DNA of 36,537 nt from positions 1 to 36,537 of the forward strand of contig QGNQ01000021.1 in the NCBI GenBank assembly GCA_003228175.2. The letters are read 5' to 3'. The translations under genes were made by a program, and so were the position numbers. Positions within the stretch are counted from its first letter, which is position 1, and the number at the start of each line of letters is the position of its first letter. This stretch comes from Chloroflexota bacterium. GTDB taxonomy: Bacteria; Chloroflexota; Dehalococcoidia; Bin125. Positions 23,781 to 32,354 of this stretch are shown piece after piece. Below the pieces are notes generated by a model. That model worked only from the letters and a program-made list of their open reading frames with translations, was not told the origin of the DNA and did no database searches.

Positions 23781-24441
23781 GCCACCGGCAGGGCTGTCGC
23801 GGGAACTGATCGCGATGCGTGTGGCGCAGGAGCTGTCGGCGGGCGCTGTCGTGAATCTGGGGATCGGGCTGCCGACGCAGGCGCCCGACTATCTGCCCGA
23901 GGGGCACGGGGTGCTGTTTCAAGCAGAGAACGGGATCCTGGGCTACGGCGCGATCTCTGAGGGTGACTTCGATCCAGATTTGATCAACGCGTCGGGTCAG
24001 CCGGTGAGGCTGGAGCCGGGCGGCAGTTTCTTCGACACGGCGGCGTCGTTCGGGATGATCCGCGGCGGGCATGTCGACGTTGCGGTGCTGGGCGGGCTGC
24101 AGGTCTCGGAGCGGGGCGACCTGGCGAACTGGTATGTCCCGGAACGCGGCGGCGGCAGCGTGGGCGGTGCGATGGATTTGGCGGTGGGTGCGAAGCGCCT
24201 GATCGTTGCGATGCAGCACACCACACGCGAGGGATCGCCGCGCATCGTGCGGGAGTGCAGCTACCCGCTGACTGCGAGTGGCTGCGTTGATCTGATCGTG
24301 ACGAGTTTGGGAACGATTCGGGTCGACGAGGACGGTCTCACTTTGTTGGAGGTCGCGCCGGGCGTGTCGCCAGACGAGGTGCAACGGTTCACTGAGCCAC
24401 GCTTGCGGATGGCGCCGGACCTGCGCGAGATGTTCGCTTAG
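23773..24441 (+). CDS. 3-oxoacid-type CoA-transferase subunit B
   Basis: A 222-residue beta subunit. NLGIGLPT near residue 28 and QAENGILGYG with Glu52, the residue that forms the glutamyl-CoA thioester, are seen, followed by GGHVDVAVLGGLQV, LANWYVPE and the GAMDLAVGAKR segment, all in the expected family order. The ATG at 23773 sits inside the end of subunit A (ATGGCTGA, 23773-23780), so the two are translationally coupled. Its stop overlaps that of the convergent MoaD/ThiS-like gene by three bases. It could degrade ketone bodies, 3-oxoadipate or other 3-oxoacids; no ring-cleavage genes are nearby. Confidence 0.92.
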   Translation: MAEPPAGLSRELIAMRVAQELSAGAVVNLGIGLPTQAPDYLPEGHGVLFQAENGILGYGAISEGDFDPDLINASGQPVRLEPGGSFFDTAASFGMIRGGHVDVAVLGGLQVSERGDLANWYVPERGGGSVGGAMDLAVGAKRLIVAMQHTTREGSPRIVRECSYPLTASGCVDLIVTSLGTIRVDEDGLTLLEVAPGVSPDEVQRFTEPRLRMAPDLREMFA

Positions 24442-24710
24442 GGCGCGGGCGCCTGCGCGCGACCGCCGGACAGGGCGTTGAACAGCACCACGCGGTCGGC
24501 GTGGTGCAGGATGCTGTGGAGTTCGGCCTGGTTTCCGTTGATTCCGACGATCACTTCCGCGTGTGCGGGTAGTCCGATCGCGATGCCCAATTGGGCCGCT
24601 GTGGATCCGAGCGGGAGAGTCACGTCGAGGACTGCGTCATCGGGGTTCGGCGCCAGGGCGCGGAGCGATCCAAACAGCGAGACGCGCACGCGGATCGATT
24701 CCTGGGGCAT
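24438..24710 (-). CDS. MoaD/ThiS-family sulfur carrier with C-terminal extension
   Basis: A 90-residue ubiquitin-like protein. The RVRVSLFGSLRALAPN opening strand, an LPLGSTAAQL helix start, a VIVGINGNQAEL strand and a final DRVVLFNALSGG strand are the MoaD/ThiS fold in order. Sulfur carriers end in Gly-Gly, which is adenylated and thiocarboxylated. Here the diglycine is followed by seven further residues (RAQAPAP) before the stop. It lies head-to-head, 115 bp away, with an aldehyde ferredoxin oxidoreductase family gene, and such carriers often accompany these enzymes because they provide the dithiolene sulfur of the pterin cofactor. Its stop overlaps that of the CoA-transferase gene. Function therefore probably requires removal of the tail, or the tail is a recent read-through. 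Confidence 0.8.
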   Translation of the reverse strand: MPQESIRVRVSLFGSLRALAPNPDDAVLDVTLPLGSTAAQLGIAIGLPAHAEVIVGINGNQAELHSILHHADRVVLFNALSGGRAQAPAP

Positions 24711-24825
24711 CGGCTACGCGCCTCCTGACGGTCCACTGAGGGCGGGATCGTTCCGTCACGGTATCGCGGCTACCCTGGTCGGCGGGCATCGGTGGTCGGT
24801 GCGTGCGGACGTGAAATGGTGTGCG
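24711..24825. other. Divergent intergenic region between sulfur carrier and AOR genes
   Basis: This 115-bp gap should hold promoters for both the MoaD/ThiS-like gene (minus) and the aldehyde oxidoreductase gene (plus). No strong Shine-Dalgarno precedes ATG 24826; an in-frame GTG at 24811 is an alternative start. No promoter, operator palindrome or riboswitch was recognised. Confidence 0.35.
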
Positions 24826-26559
24826 ATGCGGCTCTTCCACGAGATTGATCTCGAGACCCAAGGCGTTACGACTCGGGAGCTGCAGGGCGAGGAGATCGTG
24901 AACAGCGGCCGCTATCTGATCGCCAAGACGCTCCTGGAGCGGGGGGCGGCGGAGGTCGATCCGTTGGGGCCGGACAACCCGTTGATCTTTTCGGTGGGCC
25001 CGTTCGCCGGAACCGCCTTTTCGAACGCGAACCGGACGAGTGTGGGCTGCAAGAGCCCGTTGACCGGCGGGGTGAAGGAGGCGAACGGGGGGGGCAGCTT
25101 CGGCTATGCGCTGGGCCAATTGGGCGTGGCGGGGCTGACACTGAGCGGGGCCTGCGCGGAGTGGTCCGTGATGCGCCTGCACCGCGACGGGCGGGTGGCG
25201 TTCGAGGATGCGGCTGCGTACGTCGGCCGGGGAAACTTCGAGGTCGCGCGCCAGCTCTTCGAGACCTACGGCAAGAAGGTGGCGCTGGCGCTGTGCGGGC
25301 CCGTGGGCGAGTACCAGGGTCTGCTGGCGGGCGTCGCGTTCACCGACAAGGACGGCCGGCCGGCGCGAGTCGCAGCCCGGGGCGGGGTGGGCGCGGTGAT
25401 GGGCGCGAAGCGCGTCAAGGCGATCGTCGTGGATTTGGATCGGCCGCCGCCTTTCTCGGACACCAAGAAAGTCAATCAGGCTGTCAGGGCGTACGGCCAG
25501 ATGGTGCAGAACGACGAGATCATCCAGACGTCGTACCGGCCGATTGGCACGATGGGCATGGCCGATGTGCAGAACTATCTGGGCGGTCTGCCGGTGCGGA
25601 ACTTCAGCGTGGGGCGCTTGGCGGACACGGAGGCGGGCGAAGAGTTCCGCATGGGTGGCGACTACATCATTCCGCAGGTCACGGCGCGCGGGGGCGAGCC
25701 GACGCACTCGTGCATGCCGGGCTGTCTGATTCAGTGCAGCAATGTGTACGTCGATGCGGAGGGCCACGAGATTGTGTCACCGGTGGAGTACGAGACGCTG
25801 GGCCTGCTGGGCTCCAATTGTGGGCTGACGGACCCGGACGATCTGGCCCGGCTGAACGAGACGGCCAATGACCTGGGCATCGACACGATCGAGACGGGGG
25901 CGATGCTGGCGGTGCTGATGGAGGCGGGCGAGGCGGAGTTTGGCGACACGGCGTTCATGCACGCGTGTCTGGATGAGATCAGGCAGGGCAGCGAGCGAGG
26001 ACGTCTGCTGGCGCAGGGTACGGCGCGGGTGGGCAAGGCGTTTGGTGTGCAGCGGGTGCCGGTGATCAAGCAGCAGGCGATCAGCGCTTACGATCCGCGC
26101 GTGGTGGAAGCGACCGGGGTGGCGATGATGTCCACGGCGCAGGGGGCGGATCATACCGCCGGCAACCTGCCGCGATTGGTGACGCAGGAGATGTCCGTGT
26201 CGGAGATCATCAGCCAGAGTTTGGCCCACCAGACGCGCGTGGCGGCTGTGGACTCCCTGGGGCTGTGCGTGTTCGGCGGCAGCGTGACGTATGCGAACCT
26301 GGGGTTCCTGGCCGATGCGATCAACGCCGCCCATGGGACGGATCTGGACGAGGGCTTTTTCGAGCGCTTGGGCCGGGGCGCGCTGGTCCAGGAGCACGAG
26401 TTCAACCGTCGGGCTGGATTCGAGGCCAGCGACGACGAACTGCCGGCGTTCTTTTACGAGGAGTCGCTGCCGCCGACGGGCCGCGTGGCGCGTATCCGTG
26501 GGGCGGACGTGCACGATATGTACAACGGTTTGCCGGCCGTTGGCGGCGAGGGCGCGTAG
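24826..26559 (+). CDS. Aldehyde ferredoxin oxidoreductase family tungsten/molybdenum enzyme
   Basis: A 577-residue AOR-family protein that binds a bis-pterin W or Mo centre and one [4Fe-4S] cluster and typically oxidises aldehydes to acids with a ferredoxin-like acceptor. Pterin-contacting segments NPLIFSVGPFAGT (~51-63) and RTSVGCKSPLTG (~70-81) and the FGYALGQLG region are visible. Four cysteines are in place for the cluster: Cys296, Cys300, Cys304 (HSCMPGCLIQCSN) and Cys481 (DSLGLC). The spacing of the first three is C-x3-C-x3-C rather than the C-x2-C-x3-C of Pyrococcus AOR. The N-terminus is shorter than usual and lacks a GGRG motif. A sulfur-carrier gene lies divergently upstream; no dedicated ferredoxin is present. 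Confidence 0.9.
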   Translation: MRLFHEIDLETQGVTTRELQGEEIVNSGRYLIAKTLLERGAAEVDPLGPDNPLIFSVGPFAGTAFSNANRTSVGCKSPLTGGVKEANGGGSFGYALGQLGVAGLTLSGACAEWSVMRLHRDGRVAFEDAAAYVGRGNFEVARQLFETYGKKVALALCGPVGEYQGLLAGVAFTDKDGRPARVAARGGVGAVMGAKRVKAIVVDLDRPPPFSDTKKVNQAVRAYGQMVQNDEIIQTSYRPIGTMGMADVQNYLGGLPVRNFSVGRLADTEAGEEFRMGGDYIIPQVTARGGEPTHSCMPGCLIQCSNVYVDAEGHEIVSPVEYETLGLLGSNCGLTDPDDLARLNETANDLGIDTIETGAMLAVLMEAGEAEFGDTAFMHACLDEIRQGSERGRLLAQGTARVGKAFGVQRVPVIKQQAISAYDPRVVEATGVAMMSTAQGADHTAGNLPRLVTQEMSVSEIISQSLAHQTRVAAVDSLGLCVFGGSVTYANLGFLADAINAAHGTDLDEGFFERLGRGALVQEHEFNRRAGFEASDDELPAFFYEESLPPTGRVARIRGADVHDMYNGLPAVGGEGA

Positions 26560-26585
26560 CACGACCGAAGCGGACGGGCGGGGAT

Positions 26586-26603
26586 GCGTCGCGAGCGCGA
26601 CGC
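26586..26603 (+). terminator. Candidate terminator hairpin after the AOR gene
   Basis: GCGTCGC, loop GAGC, GCGACGC: a perfect 7-bp stem starting 27 bases after the AOR stop codon. There is no T-run behind it, so it would be an atypical (I-shaped) terminator or an mRNA 3'-end stabiliser. Confidence 0.35.
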
Positions 26604-26637
26604 CAGCGCGGGTTGGCCTCGCGGTTGAGCGCCGTCG

Positions 26638-26657
26638 GCGCCTCGAACACGAGGCGC
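26638..26657. repeat. Second inverted repeat downstream of the AOR gene
   Basis: GCGCCTC, loop GAACAC, GAGGCGC: a perfect 7-bp stem about 35 bases after the first hairpin and about 230 bases before the next gene. It could be a second terminator stem or a protein-binding palindrome; no poly-T follows. Confidence 0.3.
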
Positions 26658-26888
26658 GTTCAGATCAGGTCGGTGTTGCGGTGGTTACCGATGATCAGAA
26701 TCGGCAGACGAGCGTGCCCGGCAGGCGCTGGCTGGGCATTGTGGGCGGAGGATCGCGCTCGATTGCTGGATCCCATTCGCGTCCCGGCGCTCCCGGACCC
26801 TCTACGTTGGGGCTGGGGCACGGATGGCGGTGGACTGAGCGACGGGGATGCCGGGCTCCCGTTGCCGACGGGCGGGAGGGAGACAGGG

Positions 26889-28199
26889 ATGGAAGCAGAG
26901 CTGAGCCCGAGCGTCTTGGGGATCACGATGCCGGAAAATCTGGCGGTTGGACTGATGATCGCGGAGCATCGTGCGCGATGTGCGTCGCGGGGATGCGACT
27001 TTGAGTACGCGGCGTTCGCGCTTGGGCAATCGCCCTTTCCGGTCCCAGACGTGGTGGCAGCGGCGCTCAGGGAGGCCGCGAGTCATGGTGAGTATGTGCC
27101 GACTCTTGGGATCCGGCCGTTGCTTGAACAGCTGCCCGGCTTCTGGGCGCGCCACTTCGGAATGCAGCGGACGGCGGATGACTTTGTCGTGGTGCCGGGC
27201 GCGAAGGCGGGCATTCATTTGCTTCTCTCGATGCTTCGCGGGCCGCTGCTGATTCCGACGCCGGCCTGGGTGGGGTACGGTCCGCTCGCCACCCTGGTTG
27301 GGAAGGCGGTGGAACGGCTACCGACGGACCAGGCGGTCGGCTACAAGCTGGACCCGGAGCGTCTGGAGTCGCACCTGCGTGCGGCCTCTCCCGGGCAGCG
27401 GCTGTTGATCTTGAACAGCCCGAATAATCCGACGGGCGCGGTCTATACGCGCGAGGAGCTGGCAGCGATTGCGGCGGTCTGCCGTCGCAATGGCGTGCTT
27501 GTGATCTCGGATGAGATCTACGCGTTGTCGACGTACGATCCGACGCAGTTCGTGAGCATGGCTGCGGTGTATCCGGAAGGCACGTTCGTCGTCAGTGGGC
27601 TCTCAAAGTTCGCCGCCGCGGGTGGCTATCGGCTGGGGCTCGTCGTGCTCCCTTCGGAGTGCTCGGCGGATCACCGGCAGATCTTTCAGAAGGTTGGGGC
27701 GGCAACGTACTCCAACGTGACGACGCTGGTGCAGTTTGCGGCGATCCCGGCGTTCGCCGACAGCCCGGTGATGGTCGAGTATTTGGCGGACACGCGTTCG
27801 CTGCACGCACTGATGGCGCGCGAGCTGCAGCGGCGGCTGCGCGCAGTGCCGGGCGCGCGGATATGCACGCCGGATGGGGGGTTCTACTTCATGCTGGACC
27901 TCAACGATGTGGCGCCGCGGGCGGCCGCGCGCGGATTGGAGTCGTCGGGTGAGGTGGCAGCGGCCCTGCTGGGGCATCCGATCCACGTGGCGCTGCTCGC
28001 CGGGGAGGCCACGGAGCTGCCGGCGGAGGACCTCTCGTTCCGGGTGGCGTTCGTGGACTATGACGGCGCCGCTGCGATGCGGCGCTATCGCGCGGAGCGA
28101 CCGGCCGGGCCGGTCGCGGAAGCGCAGTTCGTGGAGGCGGCTGCGCCGCGGATGACGGAAGGGGTGGAGCGCTTGAGCCGGTGGATCGAGGCGCTGTAG
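26889..28199 (+). CDS. Class I/II PLP-dependent aminotransferase
   Basis: A 436-residue fold-type I aminotransferase. Cofactor-binding residues are visible: the NSPNNPTGAVYTREEL segment (Asn180 region), ISDEIY with Asp208, GLSKFAAAGG with Schiff-base Lys240, and YRLG with Arg248. A C-terminal Arg (SFRVAFVDYD region) would bind the substrate carboxylate. Length and motifs fit aspartate/aromatic-type or alanine-type transaminases, but the specific amino acid cannot be told. ATG 26889 has GGGAGG upstream. It follows the AOR gene on the same strand after 329 bp and converges on trkH across 83 bp. A transaminase plus AOR could feed amino-acid-derived aldehyde oxidation, but a 2-oxoacid decarboxylase is not seen. 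Confidence 0.88.
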   Translation: MEAELSPSVLGITMPENLAVGLMIAEHRARCASRGCDFEYAAFALGQSPFPVPDVVAAALREAASHGEYVPTLGIRPLLEQLPGFWARHFGMQRTADDFVVVPGAKAGIHLLLSMLRGPLLIPTPAWVGYGPLATLVGKAVERLPTDQAVGYKLDPERLESHLRAASPGQRLLILNSPNNPTGAVYTREELAAIAAVCRRNGVLVISDEIYALSTYDPTQFVSMAAVYPEGTFVVSGLSKFAAAGGYRLGLVVLPSECSADHRQIFQKVGAATYSNVTTLVQFAAIPAFADSPVMVEYLADTRSLHALMARELQRRLRAVPGARICTPDGGFYFMLDLNDVAPRAAARGLESSGEVAAALLGHPIHVALLAGEATELPAEDLSFRVAFVDYDGAAAMRRYRAERPAGPVAEAQFVEAAAPRMTEGVERLSRWIEAL

Positions 28200-28282
28200 C
28201 GGCTACGCGGTGCGATGGTTGTTGCGCCCGGGTCTCCGGGCGCGGGGATCGGCGGTCGTTCCGGGCCGGCCGGGTGCGGTGG

Positions 28283-29776
28283 TCAGCCGATGCGGACGCC
28301 CTCCTGCGCGTAGTGGTAGGTGGCTCTGGGCCGGTCGGGGACGGTCAAGGCCACCATGAGCGTGCCGATCCGCCCGATGAACATGAGGACGACGATCAGC
28401 ACGGCACCGGCGTCGGAGAGGGTTGGCGTGACGCCCTGGGACCAGCCGACGTTCGCGAGGCCAGACATGACCTCGAAGACGAGCGGCAGGAACGGGCCGT
28501 CTTCCGTGATCTCGATCGCGGCGACGCCAACGGTCAGCGCCACGACGCCGAGCAGCACCACGGTAATCGCCCGCAGCACCACGGCCTGCGGGATCTCGCG
28601 TGAGAAGATCTCGGCCTGATGCCGGCCGCGGAGCGCTGACCAGACGACCGCCAGACCGACGATGAATGCCCCCACCTTGATCCCGCCGGCCGTGGAGGTG
28701 GAGGCGCCGCCGATGAACATCAACGGCAGGAACAGCACCGCCGTCACATCCTGCAACTGCGCCATGTCCACGGTTGTCATTCCGGTGGATCGATTGACGG
28801 CGAGGAAGAAGGCGTTGGCCACCGCCCCGCCTGGGCCTTGGCCGCCGAGCACGTGTCCGTCTTGCAGCTCAGCCAGCGCGACGATGAGCATGCCGACGAG
28901 GGTGAATCCGATCATCGTGATGAGGACGATGCGGGTGTCGAGGGACCAGCCGCGGCGGCGGCGGCGTAGGTCGAAAACGGTGACGAAGGAGAGGCTGCCC
29001 ACGAACGCGGAGATCCCCATCACGGTGATCGGGTACTCGGCGTTGATCTGGCCGGTCAGGCCGTTCGATCCACCCATCAAGTCGAAGCCGGCGTTGTTGA
29101 AGGTGGAGACGGAATGAAAGAGGGCCATCCAGACACCACGGGTGCCGTGGAACTCGGAGACGAACCAGGGCAGGAGGAGGAGGAAGGTGAGGCTTTCCAT
29201 GAGGATGACGAACGTGAGGACGCGTCGCAGCAGCCGGCGCACGTCCCAGTCGCCGGCGCCGGAAAGCTCCATGCCGAAGAGGTTGCTGGCGCGCAGGCCG
29301 AGCCGTCGGCCGATCAGGAGCAAGAGCATGCCAGCGTAGACGGTGACGCCCAGGCCTCCGAGTTGGAACAAGGCGAGGATCACGACCTCGCCAAATCCAC
29401 TCCAGTGCTCGGCGGTGTCGAATCGCACGAGGCCGGTGACGCAGACTGCGGACATCGCCGTGAAGAGGGAGTCGATCCCGTTGGTCCAGTCTCGGGACTC
29501 TGAGGCGATCGGCAGGGAGAGCAGGAGCGTCCCGATGGCGATCACGGCGCCAAAGGCGCCGGCGATCCACCAGGGTGTGGGCCGGAAGCGGATGAGGCGC
29601 CGGGAGGGGCGGATGGCGAATACTTCCGTCCGCAGCCGGCGTCGTCGGAGGACGACGTTGCCGGGCCGTCGCGCGGCGGTGGGGTCGACAGCGGCGCGGG
29701 CTGTGGACGAGCGAAGTGGGCGTGGCGATCCGGCGCGATTGAATCGGGCGCGGAGCCGGCTCAGCATCGTACGCAC
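28283..29776 (-). CDS. trkH: TrkH/KtrB-type potassium uptake membrane subunit
   Basis: A 497-residue membrane protein with four M1-P-M2 repeats. The four selectivity-filter regions are visible in order: SAVCVTGLVRF, STFNNAGFDL, NRSTGMTT and SGLANVGWSQG, each with the filter glycine. It moves K+ (and possibly Na+) into the cell with a cytosolic TrkA/KtrA gating ring, which is not encoded in this window. The first ~50 residues are an Arg-rich cytoplasmic extension. The start is GTG 29776 or ATG 29767; neither has a strong ribosome site. It converges on the aminotransferase gene. Filter sequences match KtrB/TrkH generally, and the subfamily is not settled. Confidence 0.9.
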   Translation of the reverse strand: MRTMLSRLRARFNRAGSPRPLRSSTARAAVDPTAARRPGNVVLRRRRLRTEVFAIRPSRRLIRFRPTPWWIAGAFGAVIAIGTLLLSLPIASESRDWTNGIDSLFTAMSAVCVTGLVRFDTAEHWSGFGEVVILALFQLGGLGVTVYAGMLLLLIGRRLGLRASNLFGMELSGAGDWDVRRLLRRVLTFVILMESLTFLLLLPWFVSEFHGTRGVWMALFHSVSTFNNAGFDLMGGSNGLTGQINAEYPITVMGISAFVGSLSFVTVFDLRRRRRGWSLDTRIVLITMIGFTLVGMLIVALAELQDGHVLGGQGPGGAVANAFFLAVNRSTGMTTVDMAQLQDVTAVLFLPLMFIGGASTSTAGGIKVGAFIVGLAVVWSALRGRHQAEIFSREIPQAVVLRAITVVLLGVVALTVGVAAIEITEDGPFLPLVFEVMSGLANVGWSQGVTPTLSDAGAVLIVVLMFIGRIGTLMVALTVPDRPRATYHYAQEGVRIG

Positions 29777-30199
29777 GGACAGCGGCTGATCATGGGCAGC
29801 GGACTCCCGCGGGCGCTGTGGGATGGCTCAGACAGGTGATGCGTGGTCTTGATGGAGGCGGGCCGTCGGTGGGCAGACTGCGGCCAGGGGGCGCCGATAC
29901 CAGGAAGTGATGACGGAGACGTGGCATGGCATCGACCTTGTCCGACTTATCCGGAGACCGCTATGACAGCAAACACCCCGCCGCCGGATTGCGCCACCCT
30001 CGACGGAGGAGGTCGAGATTTTGGGAGCGGGCGAAACGGACGTCCAGCATCAGCGGGACGGGCTGCGAGGTGGTCGGAGTGGAGGATCGCGCGCGATCCG
30101 CGCATCCGCGCCCGGACGCCGAGGGCGAGGTGGCTATCCTGCCTGCCGGAGCCGGTGGGATCTGGGCGCGAGTGAGACGGATGTGCGAGGGAAGGCTTG
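29777..30199. other. Intergenic stretch between trkH and the esterase gene
   Basis: 423 bp between divergently oriented genes. Short open frames exist, but none gives a recognisable protein or has a convincing ribosome site until GAGGGAAGG just before ATG 30200. No hairpin, RNA gene or promoter was recognised; it should contain the two divergent promoters. Confidence 0.45.
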
Positions 30200-31195
30200 A
30201 TGGTGAACACGATCAGCGCGGGCTTCGCGAGCCGGTTGGACGCGGCGCATCTGGCGGCACTCCAGGACAAGCCCGGCCCGCCACTTGACCTGTCCGATAT
30301 CCCCGAGGCGCGCCGGATGGCGGCCGAGCGTGACGCGTTGATGCCGGTTGTGCCGCCGCCACCAGGCGTCACGATTGAGGACCGGGTTGTCCCGGGTCCT
30401 GCCGGTGCGCCCGAGGTGCCAGTGCGGCTGTATCGCCCGTTGACGGTGCGGGCGGGTTCGCCGGCACTCTACTGGGTCCATGGCGGTGGGATGGTGCTGG
30501 GCGACGTATCGATGGGAGACGCGCGCTGCGCGGACATTGCTGATCGGCTGAACGTGGTGGTGGCGTCGGTTGAGTATCGGCTTGCGCCCGAGCATCCGTT
30601 TCCGGCGCCGCTCGACGATTGCTACGCAGGCCTTGTGTGGTTCGCGGGCGCGGCCGACGCGCTCGGTATCGACCGCGGCCGGATCGCGATCGGCGGGGAC
30701 AGCGCCGGCGGTGGGCTGGCGGCCGGGCTGGCGCTCCTGGCTCGGGATCGAGGCGAGGTGGATGTGTGTTTCCAGATGCTGGTCTATCCGATGCTGGATG
30801 ACCGCAACCGCACGGCGAGCAGCCGCGCGATTATCGAACCGTTGGTGTGGAACCGCACGATGAACCTGGCGGGCTGGGATGCGTACCTGGCCGGTCAGGG
30901 CGGCGCGGAGGATGTGTCGGCGTACGCGGCGCCGGCGCGGGCGACGGATCTGGCCGGGCTCCCTCCCACGTACATCAGCGTGGGCACGCTGGACCTCTTC
31001 TTGGACGAAGACATCGCGTACGCGCAGGCGCTGTCCGAGGCGCAGGTGCCGGTGGAGTTGCACGTCTACCCGGGCGCGTTCCATGGCTCGCCCAGGCTGG
31101 TTCCCGAAGCGCCGATCTCGAAGCGGTGGGTGGCGGACGAGCTGGCGGCACTGGACGAGGCGCTGAACGGTCCAGGCGCAGGCGCAGGGCTCTAA
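30200..31195 (+). CDS. Alpha/beta hydrolase, hormone-sensitive-lipase family esterase
   Basis: A 331-residue carboxylesterase-type hydrolase of the HSL (family IV) group. The oxyanion-hole motif HGGGM (94-98), nucleophile GDSAGG with Ser168, Asp265 (GTLDLF) and His295 (AFHG) form a complete triad. YRLAPEHPFPAPLDD is a strong family marker. No signal peptide is present, so it is cytoplasmic and would hydrolyse short- or medium-chain esters. ATG 30200 has GAGGG and AAGG upstream; a TTG one codon earlier is a less likely start. It converges on the reductase gene across 25 bp. It faces trkH head-to-head over a 423-bp gap. Confidence 0.92.
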   Translation: MVNTISAGFASRLDAAHLAALQDKPGPPLDLSDIPEARRMAAERDALMPVVPPPPGVTIEDRVVPGPAGAPEVPVRLYRPLTVRAGSPALYWVHGGGMVLGDVSMGDARCADIADRLNVVVASVEYRLAPEHPFPAPLDDCYAGLVWFAGAADALGIDRGRIAIGGDSAGGGLAAGLALLARDRGEVDVCFQMLVYPMLDDRNRTASSRAIIEPLVWNRTMNLAGWDAYLAGQGGAEDVSAYAAPARATDLAGLPPTYISVGTLDLFLDEDIAYAQALSEAQVPVELHVYPGAFHGSPRLVPEAPISKRWVADELAALDEALNGPGAGAGL

Positions 31196-31220
31196 GCGCG
31201 GCGGGACCCATGCTTGGCGG

Positions 31221-32219
31221 CTAGATGTGCACGATCGTTGCACCGGTGGTTGCGCCGCCGAGCAGATCGACGAACGCTTGCGGGGCGGCGTCGAGCCCGT
31301 GGTACTCGCTGAGCTTGAGTGTGATCTGGCCGGCCTCGATCCATTCGCGTAGCTGCGCGCGCGCCTCGGCGTAGCGGTCGGCGTAGTCGAAGACGAGGAA
31401 GCCTTCCATGCGCACGCGGTTGTTGACGAGCAGGCCGGGGATGCCGCGCGGTCCCGGGGCGGGGTTGGCGGTGTCGTACTGGCTGACGGCGCCACAGCAG
31501 ACGATGCGGCCCTTGATGTTCATGCGGAAGATGGCGCTGCCCAGGACATCGCCGCCAGTGTTGTCGAAGTAGACATCGATGCGGTCGGGTGTCGCGGCCT
31601 TGAAGGCGGCGCGAAAGTCCGCGTCCTTGTAGTTGACGGCGGTATCGAAGCCCAGCTCGTCGGTAAGCAGGGCGCATTTGGCCGGGGAGCCGGCGACGCC
31701 GACGACGCGGCAACCCTGCAACTTCGCGATCTGTCCCACGAGATGGCCGACCGATCCGGCGGCCGCGGAGACGACGACGGTTTCGCCCTCTTTGGGCGCG
31801 CCGATGTCGAGCAGGCCGAAGTAGGCGGTGATGCCGTTGACGCCGAGCCCGCCGAGTTGCAGTGCGGGGGCAGTGCCGGCCGGGACTGGCTGCAGGGCGT
31901 CGGCGTGGTGGAGGGAGTAGTCCTGCCAGCCGGTGGGCGCCATGACGAGATCGCCGGCGGCGAAGCCCTGGGCCCGGGAGGTCTCGACCTGGGCGACACC
32001 GGTGCCGCCCATGACGCCGCCGATCTGTGGGGCGCCGGCGTAACTGGCGCTTCCTTGCAGGCCGGCGCGCTGACCCGCGCCGATGGTGATGGCGAGTGTG
32101 CGGCAGAGGACCTGTCCGTCGGCGGGCTCGGGCGCGGGTGTGGTCTGCATCTCGAAGTTGCTGGTCTGGAGGGGGCCGCTGGGCAGGGCAGCGATGAGCA
32201 TCTGGCGATTGTCAGGCAT
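31221..32219 (-). CDS. NADP-dependent zinc-free MDR oxidoreductase
   Basis: A 332-residue medium-chain reductase without zinc ligands, of the leukotriene B4 dehydrogenase/CurA-like group that reduces alpha,beta-unsaturated carbonyls with NADPH. Visible are a GVNGITAYFGLLDIG segment, the nucleotide-binding VVVSAAAGSVGHLVGQIAK (near residue 150), VYFDNTGGDVLG and RMEGFLVFDY, in the family order. ATG 32219 is preceded by GGAGACGCC; a 40-codon upstream extension has no such site. It follows the tartrate-dehydrogenase-like gene on the same strand after 135 bp and may be co-transcribed. The natural substrate is unknown. Confidence 0.9.
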   Translation of the reverse strand: MPDNRQMLIAALPSGPLQTSNFEMQTTPAPEPADGQVLCRTLAITIGAGQRAGLQGSASYAGAPQIGGVMGGTGVAQVETSRAQGFAAGDLVMAPTGWQDYSLHHADALQPVPAGTAPALQLGGLGVNGITAYFGLLDIGAPKEGETVVVSAAAGSVGHLVGQIAKLQGCRVVGVAGSPAKCALLTDELGFDTAVNYKDADFRAAFKAATPDRIDVYFDNTGGDVLGSAIFRMNIKGRIVCCGAVSQYDTANPAPGPRGIPGLLVNNRVRMEGFLVFDYADRYAEARAQLREWIEAGQITLKLSEYHGLDAAPQAFVDLLGGATTGATIVHI

Positions 32220-32354
32220 GGCGTCTCCTGGATGGGCCGCGGTATCGATGCGAACGCGCGTGGGCTTGGCGCGGGCGGCAGGGGTTGGTGGTGTGGCTTC
32301 TGCACTCAGCGGCGGGGCCGCCGCGAACGCGAGCCGCATGGTAGCAGTGGCTCG

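Larger units (their letters stand above)
26560..26888. other. Intergenic stretch between AOR and aminotransferase genes
   Basis: 329 bp without a credible gene. It holds two perfect 7-bp inverted repeats (26586-26603 and 26638-26657, listed separately) and, just before 26889, the GGGAGG ribosome site of the aminotransferase. Open frames across it are continuations or shadows of flanking genes with no recognisable protein. Confidence 0.5.

Noticed and set aside
29926-30288. Possible small plus-strand gene between trkH and the esterase gene
   Set aside because: Its product is Arg/Gly-rich without a motif and it overlaps the start of a well-supported esterase in another frame.
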